Notes: a model not told the origin generated them from the letters alone. A DNA stretch of 64,000 nt from Halorubrum halophilum (GCF_000739595.1 NZ_BBJP01000004.1:1-64000); one strand, 5' to 3'. Counted from the first letter of the stretch, positions 46,027-55,549 are shown. Numbers and translations are program-made.

Positions 46027-46320
46027 GTGGGCGATAACCTCGGCGTCGGGATCGAGATCGGAAGCGTGTTCGAAGATCTGCTGGCTACTGAGGAGATGGA
46101 TCGACCGGCGGCCGAGGCGACGCCGCCGGAACGAGCACGTCGAATGATGGTCGCGACCGAACCGTCTGTCCGGAGCGCGATGCTCGGATCGGTTCACTCC
46201 CGATGGGACGCCAGCGTGCGAACGTTCTCCGACGCGGCCGACTGCTGCCGTCTCTGTGCGCAGTTCAGCACGCATATTCAAAACGAGGAACTATACGGGT
46301 CGCTCGCGAGGAAAGACTGA
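46027..46320 (+). CDS. Short unrecognised protein with CxxC
   Basis: A 97-residue frame starting with GTG. Its composition is mixed acidic and basic, with CCRLCAQ near residues 73-79. I do not recognise a family. Support is a TATA-like element about 50 bases upstream and position divergent from a regulator. A gene on the other strand across the same bases is possible but less acidic. Confidence 0.35.
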   Translation: MGDNLGVGIEIGSVFEDLLATEEMDRPAAEATPPERARRMMVATEPSVRSAMLGSVHSRWDASVRTFSDAADCCRLCAQFSTHIQNEELYGSLARKD

Positions 46321-46404
46321 CCTCGGGTCGTTCGTGTCGGCTCGCTCGTTTCGGTGATTGCGTCGATCACAACGACTATCAAATAACTGAATGATCATTG
46401 TCAC

Positions 46405-47019
46405 ATGGCTGTCAGTCACGAGACCAGTCGCGTCGCGGACGGGAACGTAATAGAGCGCGTTCAGCACCTCGCGAACGCCGCGAACCCGGCGTTCGCAGCC
46501 GGGAGTCTCCTTATTCCGTTGGTCTTCCTCGGCGCGAGCCTCCTCCTTTCGAGCACGGAGCTGCTCTTCTACACGCACGTCGCGGCGGGCGCGGTGTGGT
46601 TCGGCTTCGCGCTGATCTTCCCGGCGATCATCGGCCCGACGCTCGGCGGGCTCGATGCGGAGGCGTCGGCCGCGGTGAACACCGCGCTCATTCCGAAGGC
46701 GGTCTTCTTCCTCGTCGGCTTCTCGCTGACGACGGTGCTCTCGGGAACGGTGCTCCTGACGCCCGAGATCGGGCTCGGCTACGGGTTCGCGGGGCGGTGG
46801 TCGGGGCTCGCGCTCGGCGTCGGCTGGGGCCTGTTCGCGTTCGGGCTCGCGGTCCCGCACCGCCTGCAGCTCAGCGCGTACTACGAGACGCTCTCGCCGG
46901 ATCCCGACGCCTCGCGGCTCGAAGCGATCGAGAAGAAGAACCTCGTCGTCGGACTGTTCGAGGCGGCCGTCATGCTCGGGCTCATCGTGTTGATGACGGG
47001 GTTCCGGCTGGGAGCGTAA
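46405..47019 (+). CDS. Membrane protein of unknown function
   Basis: A 204-residue protein with five or six hydrophobic helices: AFAAGSLLIPLVFLGASLLL, FYTHVAAGAVWFGFALIFPA with His and Trp in helix 2, VFFLVGFSLTTVLSGTVLL, GLALGVGWGLFAFGLAV and LFEAAVMLGLIVLM. The THVAAGAVWFG pattern resembles CopD/DUF2269-like proteins, in which His could bind haem or metal. That is only suggestive. The gene has an ATG start with AT-rich sequence before it. Confidence 0.78.
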   Translation: MAVSHETSRVADGNVIERVQHLANAANPAFAAGSLLIPLVFLGASLLLSSTELLFYTHVAAGAVWFGFALIFPAIIGPTLGGLDAEASAAVNTALIPKAVFFLVGFSLTTVLSGTVLLTPEIGLGYGFAGRWSGLALGVGWGLFAFGLAVPHRLQLSAYYETLSPDPDASRLEAIEKKNLVVGLFEAAVMLGLIVLMTGFRLGA

Positions 47020-47144
47020 CGGCGCTGTCGACATCCCGGATCACCGAAGAGAGCGGAGAACGTCTCGCGCTGGAGGGCGAAGAGGAGTCCAACGACCCTC
47101 GTCGATCAGCGTGTTTCCGGCCGCCGGCTCTGTCGCGGTCGCGT

Positions 47145-48035
47145 TCAGTCGCCGCTCGAAGCGGATGACTCGGGGGCACGCTCCGTCACGGTCACTTCCC
47201 CCGAGAGTGACTGCGCAGACGGGGGCGCGAGCGCGATCCCCTCCTCGTCGAAGCGCCGTTTCACCGTCCGGCGGAAGTCAGAGCGGATCGTCGTCAGGTC
47301 CCTATCTCTCGGATCGTCGATCCAGAACTCCGCCTGTATCGTGATCGCGTTCTCGCCGAGTTCGACGAGGCGTGTGTTCGGCGCCGGGTCACTGAGAACC
47401 GGATCGAGAGCCGCGGCGATCCGTTGTAACTCCAGTAGGGCCCGCTCTGCGTCCTCGTCATAGGCGACGTACGCTTGCTCCGTGATTCGATACGTATTCC
47501 GACCGTAGGGCCGGGTGATGGCGTTGGTCGTGAGTTCGGTGTTGGGGATCGAGACGGTCTCGTTGTCCGGCGTCCGGACCCGAGTGACGCGGAAGTCGAC
47601 CGCCTCGACGGTGCCGCTCCCGCCCTGCCACTCGATCCAGTCGCCGACGTTGAAATCCGGGTCGGCGACGAGGAACATTCCACTGATGAGCGACCCGAAC
47701 ACCTGCTGACCGGCGATCCCGAGAGCGAACGTGAGCGCCGCGATAATGACCGCCGACTCGGAGAGCACCCGCCCGTAGCCGGCGGCGATGATGCCCGTGA
47801 GGATCGCAAACCCGATCAGAAGCACCTGAAGATACGTCTTCGCCGCGGTCTCGATCGTGGGATTATTCCGGTTACGCGTTCTGACGACGCGGGTGATGAG
47901 GGGAATGAGAAACGCCTGGCCGACGAGATAGATAACTCCGAACCCCACGAGAAACCAGAACAGCTCCGAAAACACCTGATTGTACGCCGAGAAGATGTCT
48001 GTCGCCCATTTCGGCGGAGAAATCTGGCCGATCAT
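47145..48035 (-). CDS. MscS-family mechanosensitive channel
   Basis: A 296-residue protein. Three or more helices end with the pore-lining TM3 (ALTFALGIAGQQVFGSLISGMFLVAD, Gly/Ala-rich), followed by the beta domain FNVGDWIEWQGGSGTVEAVDFRVTRVRTPDNETVSIPN, the MscS signature. The C-terminal alpha-beta domain follows. It opens under membrane tension on sudden dilution, relevant for a halophile. The gene is alone. Confidence 0.92.
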   Translation of the reverse strand: MIGQISPPKWATDIFSAYNQVFSELFWFLVGFGVIYLVGQAFLIPLITRVVRTRNRNNPTIETAAKTYLQVLLIGFAILTGIIAAGYGRVLSESAVIIAALTFALGIAGQQVFGSLISGMFLVADPDFNVGDWIEWQGGSGTVEAVDFRVTRVRTPDNETVSIPNTELTTNAITRPYGRNTYRITEQAYVAYDEDAERALLELQRIAAALDPVLSDPAPNTRLVELGENAITIQAEFWIDDPRDRDLTTIRSDFRRTVKRRFDEEGIALAPPSAQSLSGEVTVTERAPESSASSGD

Positions 48036-48087
48036 GCGCTGCGTATCGCGGCGTGTCGGTAAAAATCCCGGCTGCTAGGTGCGCGAG

Positions 48088-49614
48088 CTAGATCCCGTAC
48101 AGCTCGCCGTACTTCTCTTCGACGTAGTCGGTGAAGGCGTCCGCCGAGAAGTCGTCGCCGGTCGCCCGCTTCACCAGCTCGTTCGTCTCGTAGCGCGAGC
48201 CGTGCCGGTGGACGTTCTCGCCGAGCCATTCTTGAAGATCGTCGAACTCGCCCGCCGCGATCTTGTCGTCGAGGTCGTCGATCTCCGATTCGGCGGCCGC
48301 GAACAGCTGCGCGGCCATCACGGAGCCGAGCGAGTAGGTCGGGAAGTAGCCGAAGTTGCCGTGGCTCCAGTGGATGTCCTGCAGACAGCCCTCGGCGTCG
48401 TTCTCTGGGCGGATCCCGAGGTATTCCTCGTACTTGTCGTTCCAGACCTCGGGCACGTCCTCGACCGCGAGGTCGCCGCGGACCAGGTCGCGCTCGATCT
48501 CGAACCGGACGACGATGTGGAGGTGGTAGGTGAGCTCGTCGGCCTCGACCCGAATCAGGTTGTCCTCGTGGACCTGATTGAACGCCTGATACGCGTCCTC
48601 GACGGTGGCGTCATCGGTCTCCGGGAAGTGCTCCTTGAAGGTCGGGAGGAACAGCTTCCAGAACGCCCGGCTGCGGCCGACGTGGTTCTCCCAGAGCCGC
48701 GACTGCGACTCGTGGACCGACAGGTCGCGGGACTCGCCGAGCGGAGTTCCGAACTGCTCCTGCGGAAGCCCGAGGTTGTACTGCGCGTGGCCGAACTCGT
48801 GGACCGTCGAGCCGATGGCGCCGAGCGGGTCGGACTCGTCGAACCGGGTGGTCACGCGGCAGTCGAACTGGTTGCCTGCGGTGAACGGGTGCGAGGAGAC
48901 GTCGAGCCGGCCGCGGTCGAAGTCGTAGCCGACCAGTTCGAGGGTCTCGCGCGCGAGCGCCTCCTGCTCCTCTTCGGGGAATACCCCCTCGAAGGTGTCG
49001 ACGGCGAGGTCGGCGTCGGACTCGCGGATCGCGTCGATCATGGGGACGAGCGTCTCGCGCAGTTCCGTCAGGATCGACTCCGTGCGCTCCATCGAGAGGC
49101 ACGGCTCGTACTCCTCGAAGAGGACCTCGTAGGGGTCCCGGTCGGGGTCGATGTGCTCGGCGTACTCGCGTTTCAGCTCGACGTGTTTCTCCAGGTGGGG
49201 AGCGAATTTCTCGAAGTCGTCCTCGGCCTTCGCCTCCTCCCACGCCTGCAGCGCCTCCGTGCCCGTCTCGGAGATCTCCTCGACGAGTTCGACGGGGACG
49301 GCGTCGGCGCGCTCGTAGTCGCGACGGACCTCGCGGACGACCGCCGCCCGCTCGTCGGTGAGGTCGGCGTCGGCGAGCTCGTCGAGCAGGTCGCCCGTCT
49401 CCTCGTCGGTGACCATGTCGTGGCGGATCGACGAGAGCGTCGAGAGCTGCTTCGACCGGGCGGGGGTGCCGCCCTCGGGCATCATCACCTGCTGGTCCCA
49501 CCCGAGCACGCCGGCGGCGCTCCCGACCGCGTTCCAGCGTCGAACGCGGTCCAAGAGGTCGTCGTACGCGTCGGGGGCGTCGGCTGCGTCGTCGACTGCG
49601 GCTTCCGTCGTCAT
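48088..49614 (-). CDS. M32 carboxypeptidase
   Basis: A 508-residue zinc metallopeptidase of the thermostable carboxypeptidase 1 family. The helical start has VLGWDQQVMMPEGG (about 37-50). The metal motif is HEFGH with His272 and His276, inside STVHEFGHAQYN. Later come ESQSRLWENHVGRS and GYFPTYSLGSVMAAQLF, all typical of M32. It removes C-terminal residues in the cytoplasm. ATG 49614 (MTTEAAVDD) is used; the frame continues upstream without family features. Confidence 0.93.
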   Translation of the reverse strand: MTTEAAVDDAADAPDAYDDLLDRVRRWNAVGSAAGVLGWDQQVMMPEGGTPARSKQLSTLSSIRHDMVTDEETGDLLDELADADLTDERAAVVREVRRDYERADAVPVELVEEISETGTEALQAWEEAKAEDDFEKFAPHLEKHVELKREYAEHIDPDRDPYEVLFEEYEPCLSMERTESILTELRETLVPMIDAIRESDADLAVDTFEGVFPEEEQEALARETLELVGYDFDRGRLDVSSHPFTAGNQFDCRVTTRFDESDPLGAIGSTVHEFGHAQYNLGLPQEQFGTPLGESRDLSVHESQSRLWENHVGRSRAFWKLFLPTFKEHFPETDDATVEDAYQAFNQVHEDNLIRVEADELTYHLHIVVRFEIERDLVRGDLAVEDVPEVWNDKYEEYLGIRPENDAEGCLQDIHWSHGNFGYFPTYSLGSVMAAQLFAAAESEIDDLDDKIAAGEFDDLQEWLGENVHRHGSRYETNELVKRATGDDFSADAFTDYVEEKYGELYGI

Positions 49615-49746
49615 ACCCCGCAGATCGGCCGCGTCAGTTAAGAAGGGACCGGACCCGGAAGCCGGCGCTCGCTCACCGTACGGAGGCGGTCGGCCCCGCC
49701 CGGAACGCGACCTATTTCTGCCCCGGAGCCGAACCGCCGGCAACGA

Positions 49747-50793
49747 ATGGACACCGACGAGGACACCATCGACCTGCGATCCGACACCGTCACGACGCCC
49801 TCCGAGGCGATGCGGGAGGCCGCCCGCGACGCCGAGGTCGGCGACGACGTGTACCGCGACGATCCGACGGTCAACGAGCTGGAGCGCCGCGCCGCTGACG
49901 CGGTCGGGACCGAGGCCGCGCTGTACGTCCCCTCCGGAACCATGGCCAACCAGATCGCCGTCCACGTCCACACCGAACCCGGACAGGAGCTCCTCTTAGA
50001 GCGCGAGTCCCACGTCTATCGCTGGGAGCTGGCGGGCGCCGCGAAGCTCTCCGGCACCCAGACCCGGACGATCGACGCGGGCGAGCGCTGCGTCCCGACG
50101 CCCGAGGCGGTCCGCGAGGGGCTCGTCGACGAGGATCTCCACCGCCCCGGCACCGGGCTCCTCTCGCTGGAGAACACCCACAACTACCGCGGCGGGACGG
50201 CGATCCCCGTCGACCGGATCGCCGCGGCCGCTGAGGTCGCCCGCGACGCTGACGTGCCGGTCCACCTCGACGGCGCGCGCGTGTTCAACGCCGCGGTCGC
50301 GCTCGGCGTCGACGCGAGCGAAATCGTCGCCCCCGTCGACACCGTCACGTTCTGTCTCTCCAAGGGGCTCGGCGCGCCCGTCGGCTCGATCGTCGCCGGC
50401 GACGAGGCGTTCGTCGACGAGGCCCGCCGCGTCCGCAAGCTGTTCGGCGGCGGGATGCGACAGGCCGGGATGATCGCCGCGCCGGGCCTCCTCGCGCTGG
50501 AGAACGTCGACCGGCTCGCCGACGACCACGCCAACGCCGAGCGGCTCGCCGCCGGCCTTGACGCGCTCGACGGGGTCAGCGCGCCCGAGCCCGACACCAA
50601 CATCGTCGTCGCGCACACCGAGGACGCCGGAATCGCGGCGGCCGACCTCGTGACGGCCTGCAAGGACGCCGGCGTCGGCTGCGTGGAGTTCGACGAGTAC
50701 ACGACGCGGTTCACCACCCACCTCGACGTCGACCGCGACGACGTAGACGCCGCGATCGACCGGATCGGCGACGTGATCGCGGAGCTTGCGTAG
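49747..50793 (+). CDS. Low-specificity threonine aldolase
   Basis: A 348-residue PLP enzyme. It has DLRSDTVTTPSEAM (about 9-22), then VGDDVYRDDPTVNELE, LENTHNYRGG, HLDGARVFNA with the cofactor Asp, and LSKGLGAPVGS with Schiff-base Lys206. It splits L-threonine or L-allo-threonine into glycine and acetaldehyde. The gene is divergent from the carboxypeptidase, with 132 bases between them. Element C lies ~100 bases downstream. Confidence 0.92.
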   Translation: MDTDEDTIDLRSDTVTTPSEAMREAARDAEVGDDVYRDDPTVNELERRAADAVGTEAALYVPSGTMANQIAVHVHTEPGQELLLERESHVYRWELAGAAKLSGTQTRTIDAGERCVPTPEAVREGLVDEDLHRPGTGLLSLENTHNYRGGTAIPVDRIAAAAEVARDADVPVHLDGARVFNAAVALGVDASEIVAPVDTVTFCLSKGLGAPVGSIVAGDEAFVDEARRVRKLFGGGMRQAGMIAAPGLLALENVDRLADDHANAERLAAGLDALDGVSAPEPDTNIVVAHTEDAGIAAADLVTACKDAGVGCVEFDEYTTRFTTHLDVDRDDVDAAIDRIGDVIAELA

Positions 50794-50888
50794 GAGAGAT
50801 TTATAAGGTATTCTGCGGTTGGTTATAAGAGAGTTGTCGAGGTTGGGATAGAGTGAGAGATCGGACCCGGTTCCTGTCGGTACAGGAT

Positions 50889-51356
50889 CTGCGGCGATTG
50901 ATAGCGGGAGTGTGTGTAGTACGTCTCAAGTGTGATTGTTTATCAGTGATCGAGTGGGCTTGCTGTCGGCTGTTTATAAGCGGTCGATGGCTCTGCGGTG
51001 AAGACCTTCAAAGCCCCAACCGGTAAGGCGGGCGCACGCTCGCTGCGCTCCTCAGTCGCTCGTTTCACTCGCTCCTTGCGGTGCTTGTGTCGCCTGCGCC
51101 CGCCTTACCGGCTGCCCCTTTGAGTCCCACCCGCCCGCAACCGCACCTCACACCTCCCCAGCCTCGTCGGTCGCCCGTCGCTTCGCTCCGGACGACCGAC
51201 TCCCTCGCACGACGCTCCTCGCGCCCTTTGGGCGCTCGGAGGCGCGCGCCACCGCCGCGTTCATTTATAAGAGATCGGCGCTGTCGCTCAAGTCTTTTTA
51301 AATATGCTCCCGCCACCGACGATCTGCAGTACATACTCCCGCGACCGCTCAAGAGC
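50889..51356 (+). mobile_element. Dispersed hairpin-rich element, copy C
   Basis: The left end GATTGATAGCGGGAGTGTG (50896-50914) is inverted at the right as ACTCCCGCGACCGCTCAAGAG (51335-51355, partial match). A perfect 17-base stem joins 51020-51036 to 51095-51111. A second hairpin has arms 51166-51173 and 51193-51200 with extra inner pairs. TTTATAAG boxes lie near 50978 and 51263. Same orientation as copy B. It encodes no protein that I can support. Confidence 0.72.
50996..51262 (+). ncRNA. Candidate structured RNA core of element C
   Basis: Starts downstream of TTTATAAGCGGTCGAT. It shares CAAAGCCCC, the loop of the long stem and GGCTGCCCCTTTGAG with copy B, but has a different arm sequence (CCGGTAAGGCGGGCGCA) that still pairs perfectly. 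Expression is not shown. Confidence 0.4.
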
Positions 51357-51633
51357 TACTGTTCACTGGCCAATCGTCGCGGACGAAGACATCTCTAAGG
51401 AGAAGACTTCGACAGGGCCGTATCCGTCATCTCTGAGAACCGATCGACGAGCCGTCGGCTCAGCACTGTAGGGCGACCGCCGCTACGGTGCGGACGTTGA
51501 AAGGTGGCCGCCTCACGCGAACGCGAGACGACCAGTGGTGTCGCACACCGGCGGCCGGTCGAGTGAACGTCGGCCGCTCCGGTACTTAAACCCTCGTTCA
51601 CGCGGCCCCGTTCGTGTCACTCCGTCGGATGAG
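51357..51633. other. Spacer without a recognised gene
   Basis: About 277 bases after element C. GTGAACG (near 51561) and CGTTCAC (near 51595) form a weak 7-base inverted repeat around a TACTTAAA run. I see no gene. Confidence 0.45.
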
Positions 51634-52494
51634 TCACTCCGGTCGGTGGACCTCGCCCTCGCGCTCGTCGGCGTCCTTCCGGCGGAGCGCGGCGGCGGCG
51701 TTGTTGGCGTCGTAGCCGAAGAACACGTCCTTCGCGTAGCGCTCCGCGACCTCAGCGGCGTGGATCAGGTCGTCGACGTCGACCTCGACCGCGTACAGCT
51801 CCAGCGAGAACGGCGTCTCCGGGGGCGCACCGTGCAGGTCGTAGTCGCCGCCGAGCCGCGAGCGGAACCCGCGGGCGATGGTCTCCAGCCAGTAGGTCGT
51901 CGCGTACTCGGTGTCGTACAGCGGGACCACGAACTCGTCGACGTGCTCGGCGAGCCGATCGAGATCGAGCCCGGCCCGCGCTCGGAGGTGGCCGGGGTAG
52001 GGGTCCGGGTACAGCGTGAGCAACACCCGACCGGGAATCCGGTCGGCGGCGTCGGCGACGAACTCGGTGATCACGTCCGCGCGCCAGTCGGTCCGGTCCT
52101 CGCGGTCGCTCTCGGCGAAGAGCCGCTCGCAGCGGTCGCAGCGGCAGAACCCCTCGCGCGGGAACCCCACGTCGTCGAGGCGCACGTCGTCGTTCTCGGC
52201 GGCGCAGTCCTCGATGATCTCAAGCAGTCCCTCGCGGTACTCCGGGTGAGTCGGGCAGATGTACGCCCAGTCGAAGTAGTCGCGGTCGCGGGTCGCCGGC
52301 TCGCCGCGCTCGTCGACCGGGACGAGGTCGGGATTCTCGCTCGCGGCGGCGTTGTCGCCGAAACACGACACCATGTTCACGGCGTTCGGCAGGGGCGCGG
52401 CCGCCCGTCCCGTGACGTCTTTCACCTCGTAGAAGCCGAGGTCGAACGGCTCCATCTCGACCTCGTCGGCGTTTCGCGTGACGACCCCGTACAT
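51634..52494 (-). CDS. Conserved-looking protein of unknown function, possible TIM barrel
   Basis: A 286-residue acidic protein. It has a CRCDRCERLF cluster near residues 116-125, after DVRLDDVGFPREGF. VLLTLYPDPYPGHLRARAGLD and HVDEFVVPLYDTEY look like barrel strands of glycosidase-like proteins. The Cys cluster may bind zinc. I do not recognise a named family. The gene is alone; an AT-poor spacer lies upstream. Confidence 0.65.
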   Translation of the reverse strand: MYGVVTRNADEVEMEPFDLGFYEVKDVTGRAAAPLPNAVNMVSCFGDNAAASENPDLVPVDERGEPATRDRDYFDWAYICPTHPEYREGLLEIIEDCAAENDDVRLDDVGFPREGFCRCDRCERLFAESDREDRTDWRADVITEFVADAADRIPGRVLLTLYPDPYPGHLRARAGLDLDRLAEHVDEFVVPLYDTEYATTYWLETIARGFRSRLGGDYDLHGAPPETPFSLELYAVEVDVDDLIHAAEVAERYAKDVFFGYDANNAAAALRRKDADEREGEVHRPE

Positions 52495-52616
52495 GCGCGT
52501 CGCTACGAGACTGACGGGTAAAAACGGCGGGCATCCGCCCGCGGGAGGTAGTGGGCGAACGGTTCGTGAGGTGGTCGGGGAACGACCCGACGGGGGATCG
52601 CGCGGCGACCCGGGTA

Positions 52617-52709
52617 TTAGACTTCGACCGGCTCCTTGTCGCCGGCGAACAGGAAGTACGCGAGGGCGACCAGCGACAGGACCAGGACGAGCTTCAGTTT
52701 CTTGCTCAT
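52617..52709 (-). CDS. 30-residue single-helix membrane peptide
   Basis: The frame encodes 30 residues: a basic start MSKKLK, a helix LVLVLSLVALAYFLFA and an acidic tail GDKEPVEV. This N-in, charged-ends design is typical of real small membrane proteins and unlikely by chance in GC-rich DNA. It lies 72 bases downstream of pyrI on the same strand, so it may ride on the pyrBI transcript. Function unknown. Confidence 0.72.
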   Translation of the reverse strand: MSKKLKLVLVLSLVALAYFLFAGDKEPVEV

Positions 52710-52781
52710 GTCCGATGTATCGAGGGGCGGGCGCTAAAATCTACCGGAGCCCTCGTCGATCGCCGACGGGACCTCCCGCCG

Positions 52782-53240
52782 TCACACGTCGATGTGATCG
52801 GCGATGTCAGCGCGCAGGATCGTCGAGCAGTAGTCGCAGCGGACGCCGTCGGCGACCACGTCGAACCGGGTGTCGACCGGCTCGTCCGCGTTCGTGATGC
52901 AGTTGCGGTTCGGACACGAGAGCACGCCGGTCACGCTGTCGGGGCGGGTGACGCGGTTCTTCTCGACGACCTCGAAGTCGCGGACGATGTTGATCGTCGC
53001 CTCGGGCGCGATCAGCGAGAGCACGTCGACCTCGGACTGCGAGAGCTCCCGCTCCTCCACCTTCACGATGTCCTTCCGGCCGAGTCGGTCCGAGGGGACG
53101 TTCATCCCGACCGAGACGCCGAACCCCTCGGAGCCGTCGATGCCGAGGATGGCGAGCACGTTGAGCGCCTGCCCGCCCTCGACGTGGTCGATCACGGTGC
53201 CGTCGCGGATCTTCGAGACGCGGAGCTCGTGGTCGCTCAT
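52782..53240 (-). CDS. pyrI: Aspartate carbamoyltransferase regulatory chain
   Basis: A 152-residue regulatory subunit. The nucleotide-binding half has [22 protein letters not shown] (about 7-28). The zinc half has four Cys, in CPNRNC and CDYC (about 110-145), which bind to the catalytic chain. It gives allosteric control of pyrimidine synthesis. Its start overlaps the pyrB stop by four bases. Confidence 0.96.
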   Translation of the reverse strand: MSDHELRVSKIRDGTVIDHVEGGQALNVLAILGIDGSEGFGVSVGMNVPSDRLGRKDIVKVEERELSQSEVDVLSLIAPEATINIVRDFEVVEKNRVTRPDSVTGVLSCPNRNCITNADEPVDTRFDVVADGVRCDYCSTILRADIADHIDV

Positions 53241-54184
53241 CGGTCCACCTCCGTCCCCTCGTCGCCGTCGGGGTTCGCGTTCTCCAAGAGGGTGTCGAGC
53301 AGCGCCATCCGCACCGGAATCCCGTTGTGAGCCTGTTCGAAGTACGTCGCGTGGTCGGTCTCGTCGACGTCGGGCGCGATCTCGTCGACGCGCGGCAGGG
53401 GGTGCATCACGGTGAGGTCGTCGTCGGCCTCTTCGAGCGTCTCGGCGTCGATCTGATACTCGCCCGCGACGCGGTGGTACTCGTTCTCGTCGGGGAACCG
53501 CTCCTTCTGGATCCGGGTGACGTAGAGCACGTCGAGCTCGTCGAGGACCGGCTCCAGCTCCTCGTGTTCGCGGATCTGCGCGCCGGTCTCGTGGAGGTCG
53601 AACCGCACGGAGCGCGGGAGCCGAAGCGACTCCGGACTGATGAAGTGCTGGTTGACGTCGAACTCCGTGAGCGCCGCCGCCAGCGAGTGGACGGTGCGGC
53701 CGTACTTCAGGTCCCCCATGATCCCGACCGTAAGGTCGTCGAGCCCGTGATTCTCGCGGATCGTGTGGAGGTCGAGGAGGGTCTGAGAGGGGTGCTGGCC
53801 CGCGCCGTCGCCCGCGTTGACGACGGGGACGGAGACGTGCTCCGCGGCCAGCGTCGCGGCGCCCTCGCTCGGGTGGCGGAGCACCATCGCGTCCGCGTAG
53901 CCCTCGATGACGCGGACAGTGTCGGAGAGCGACTCACCCTTCGAGACCGACGAGGAGTCGACGTCGCCCATGCCGATCGTGTCGATTCCGAGGCGTTTGG
54001 CCGCGCTGTCGAAGCTCATCCGGGTGCGCGTGCTCGGCTCGAAGAAGCAGAGCGCGAGCACGCGCCCGGCGTGCCGGTCCGCGTAGGCGGCGGGGTCGTC
54101 GGCGACCTCGCGGGCCCGGTCGAGCACCGCCTCGATGTCATCCCGCGAGAGCTGCGTCGCGGTGATGAGGTGGTCCTGACGCAT
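53237..54184 (-). CDS. pyrB: Aspartate carbamoyltransferase catalytic chain
   Basis: A 315-residue enzyme that starts pyrimidine ring formation from carbamoyl phosphate and aspartate. Motifs are [15 protein letters not shown] (about 51-65), [40 protein letters not shown] and [10 protein letters not shown] near 265-274. All catalytic residues are in place. It is first in a pyrBI operon with possible third gene at 52617. Confidence 0.97.
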   Translation of the reverse strand: MRQDHLITATQLSRDDIEAVLDRAREVADDPAAYADRHAGRVLALCFFEPSTRTRMSFDSAAKRLGIDTIGMGDVDSSSVSKGESLSDTVRVIEGYADAMVLRHPSEGAATLAAEHVSVPVVNAGDGAGQHPSQTLLDLHTIRENHGLDDLTVGIMGDLKYGRTVHSLAAALTEFDVNQHFISPESLRLPRSVRFDLHETGAQIREHEELEPVLDELDVLYVTRIQKERFPDENEYHRVAGEYQIDAETLEEADDDLTVMHPLPRVDEIAPDVDETDHATYFEQAHNGIPVRMALLDTLLENANPDGDEGTEVDR

Positions 54185-54351
54185 TGTCGAAGCAGGGGGC
54201 CGGCAGTATCTTGAATCCCTCGGCTCGGCCGTCGACGAGGGTGTTCACGTCCGTGTAGATCGGCGCGAACGAGCGTTTCGAGATTCGCAGAACGCGGGGC
54301 GCGTCAGCACGGTTCGCACCTGCGGCGGTCGGAAGTCGCCGTCGGCCGCGC

Positions 54352-54360
54352 TTATAAACC
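54352..54360 (+). promoter_or_regulatory. TATA box of the ASCH-like gene
   Basis: CTTATAAAC lies 23-31 bases before the ATG at 54383, in accord with a leaderless start. Confidence 0.6.
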
Positions 54361-54382
54361 GATCCGCTCCCTACGGACCGGT

Positions 54383-54700
54383 ATGTCCGAAAACGACCCG
54401 GCAGACCTGCTCCCGAACGACCGCGTGAAACAGGCCGCGCTCGACGGCGACGTGACCCAGCTTCACCGCGGGAACCGGTACGGCGAGGAAGGCGACACCT
54501 TCGAGATCGACGGCGTGACGTTCGAACTCACCGAGGTGACCGAGCGCACCCTCGGCGATATGACCGACGAGGACGCGAAGCGAGAGGGGTCGCCGTCGCT
54601 GGAGGCGTACAAAGAGCGGATGGTCCGCGCACACGGCGGGAGCTTCGACTGGGACGACGACGCCGACGTGGTGCGACACCGGTTCCGTCGGGTCGAGTGA
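54383..54700 (+). CDS. ASCH-domain-like protein
   Basis: A 105-residue protein. The pattern DRVKQAALDGDVTQLHRGNRYGEEGDTFEIDGVTFELTEV and a later MVRAHGG fits the small beta-barrel ASCH fold, proposed to bind RNA or modified nucleosides. It is a single gene with its own TATA box. Molecular role unknown. Confidence 0.78.
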   Translation: MSENDPADLLPNDRVKQAALDGDVTQLHRGNRYGEEGDTFEIDGVTFELTEVTERTLGDMTDEDAKREGSPSLEAYKERMVRAHGGSFDWDDDADVVRHRFRRVE

Positions 54701-54724
54701 GGGCCAGATTCGGCGCGCCGACGC

Positions 54725-55549
54725 TCACCCGCCGAACGCGCCCAGACTCGACTGCAGCTCGCGGTCCGGCACCTCCTCGGTGAGTTCGTACCCCACCAGG
54801 TCTCGGGCGTCGACCGCGTACGTCGACCCGCCGCGGTCGAGCACGAGCACGCGCCCCTTCCAGCCCCGGACCGTCCCGGCCGCCATCGTCTCCGCGACGG
54901 GGCGCTCGCCGAGGTCGAGGCCGTCGTCGAACGCGAACCGCTCGATCGGGTCGAACCCCTCTAGAAGGGACTCCCACACCGCCGCGTCCACGTCGCGGCC
55001 GAACCCCGAGACCTTCGTCGGGACGCGCACCCGGTCGACGAGGTCGTCGCGCTCGGCCAGTTCGGCCTCGATCTCTCGCGCGATCCGCCCGTCGGGGTAC
55101 GTCCGGATGTGGGCCGCGCGGTCGGCGCCCTGCTCGCGGAGCCGGGTCTCCAGCCGCCACAGCCGCGTGACGCCCACCTTCAGCACGTCCGGCGCGAACG
55201 CCGCGAGGTACACCGCGTGCTCCTCGTGGCAGTCCATCTCGTCTTTTAAACACGTCCCCGTACAGCGGGCGCAGACCCAGACGTGCCGATGCGCGTCGCA
55301 GTAGGGGGCGTCGTCGGCGTCGCAGGCGATATGGTCGCCGTCGTGGACGGTCCCCGCGCAGCGGCGGTCGCCGAGCCCGAAGGAGAGCGCCGTGCCGGGG
55401 GTCGCCTCGACGAACTCGACCGCGCCGCCGCTGGCGACCGTGAGCCCTTCGCCCGACTCGTAGCCGACGACCTGCACGCGAGTCGCTACGGGGAGCCGCG
55501 ACTTAGGCGCGTCGTCGTCGGAGACGGCTCCCGGCGAATCCGCTGCCAC
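54725..55549 (-). CDS. DUF2797 protein
   Basis: A 274-residue protein. Cys clusters occur in RRCAGT, HIACDADD, YCDAHRHVWVCARCTGTC, followed by HEEHAVYLAAFAPDVLKVGVTR, which resembles a GIY-YIG-like core, and a C-terminal beta-rich region. The family DUF2797 is widespread in archaea, but its function is not known; zinc binding and nucleic acid contact are likely. Convergent with the ASCH-like gene. Confidence 0.83.
   Translation of the reverse strand: MAADSPGAVSDDDAPKSRLPVATRVQVVGYESGEGLTVASGGAVEFVEATPGTALSFGLGDRRCAGTVHDGDHIACDADDAPYCDAHRHVWVCARCTGTCLKDEMDCHEEHAVYLAAFAPDVLKVGVTRLWRLETRLREQGADRAAHIRTYPDGRIAREIEAELAERDDLVDRVRVPTKVSGFGRDVDAAVWESLLEGFDPIERFAFDDGLDLGERPVAETMAAGTVRGWKGRVLVLDRGGSTYAVDARDLVGYELTEEVPDRELQSSLGAFGG

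Noticed and set aside
51065-51352. Arg-rich open frames inside repeat elements A, B and C
   Set aside because: Such frames appear in both strands of the elements and differ between copies in ways that keep pairing, not protein sequence. I treat the elements as non-coding.
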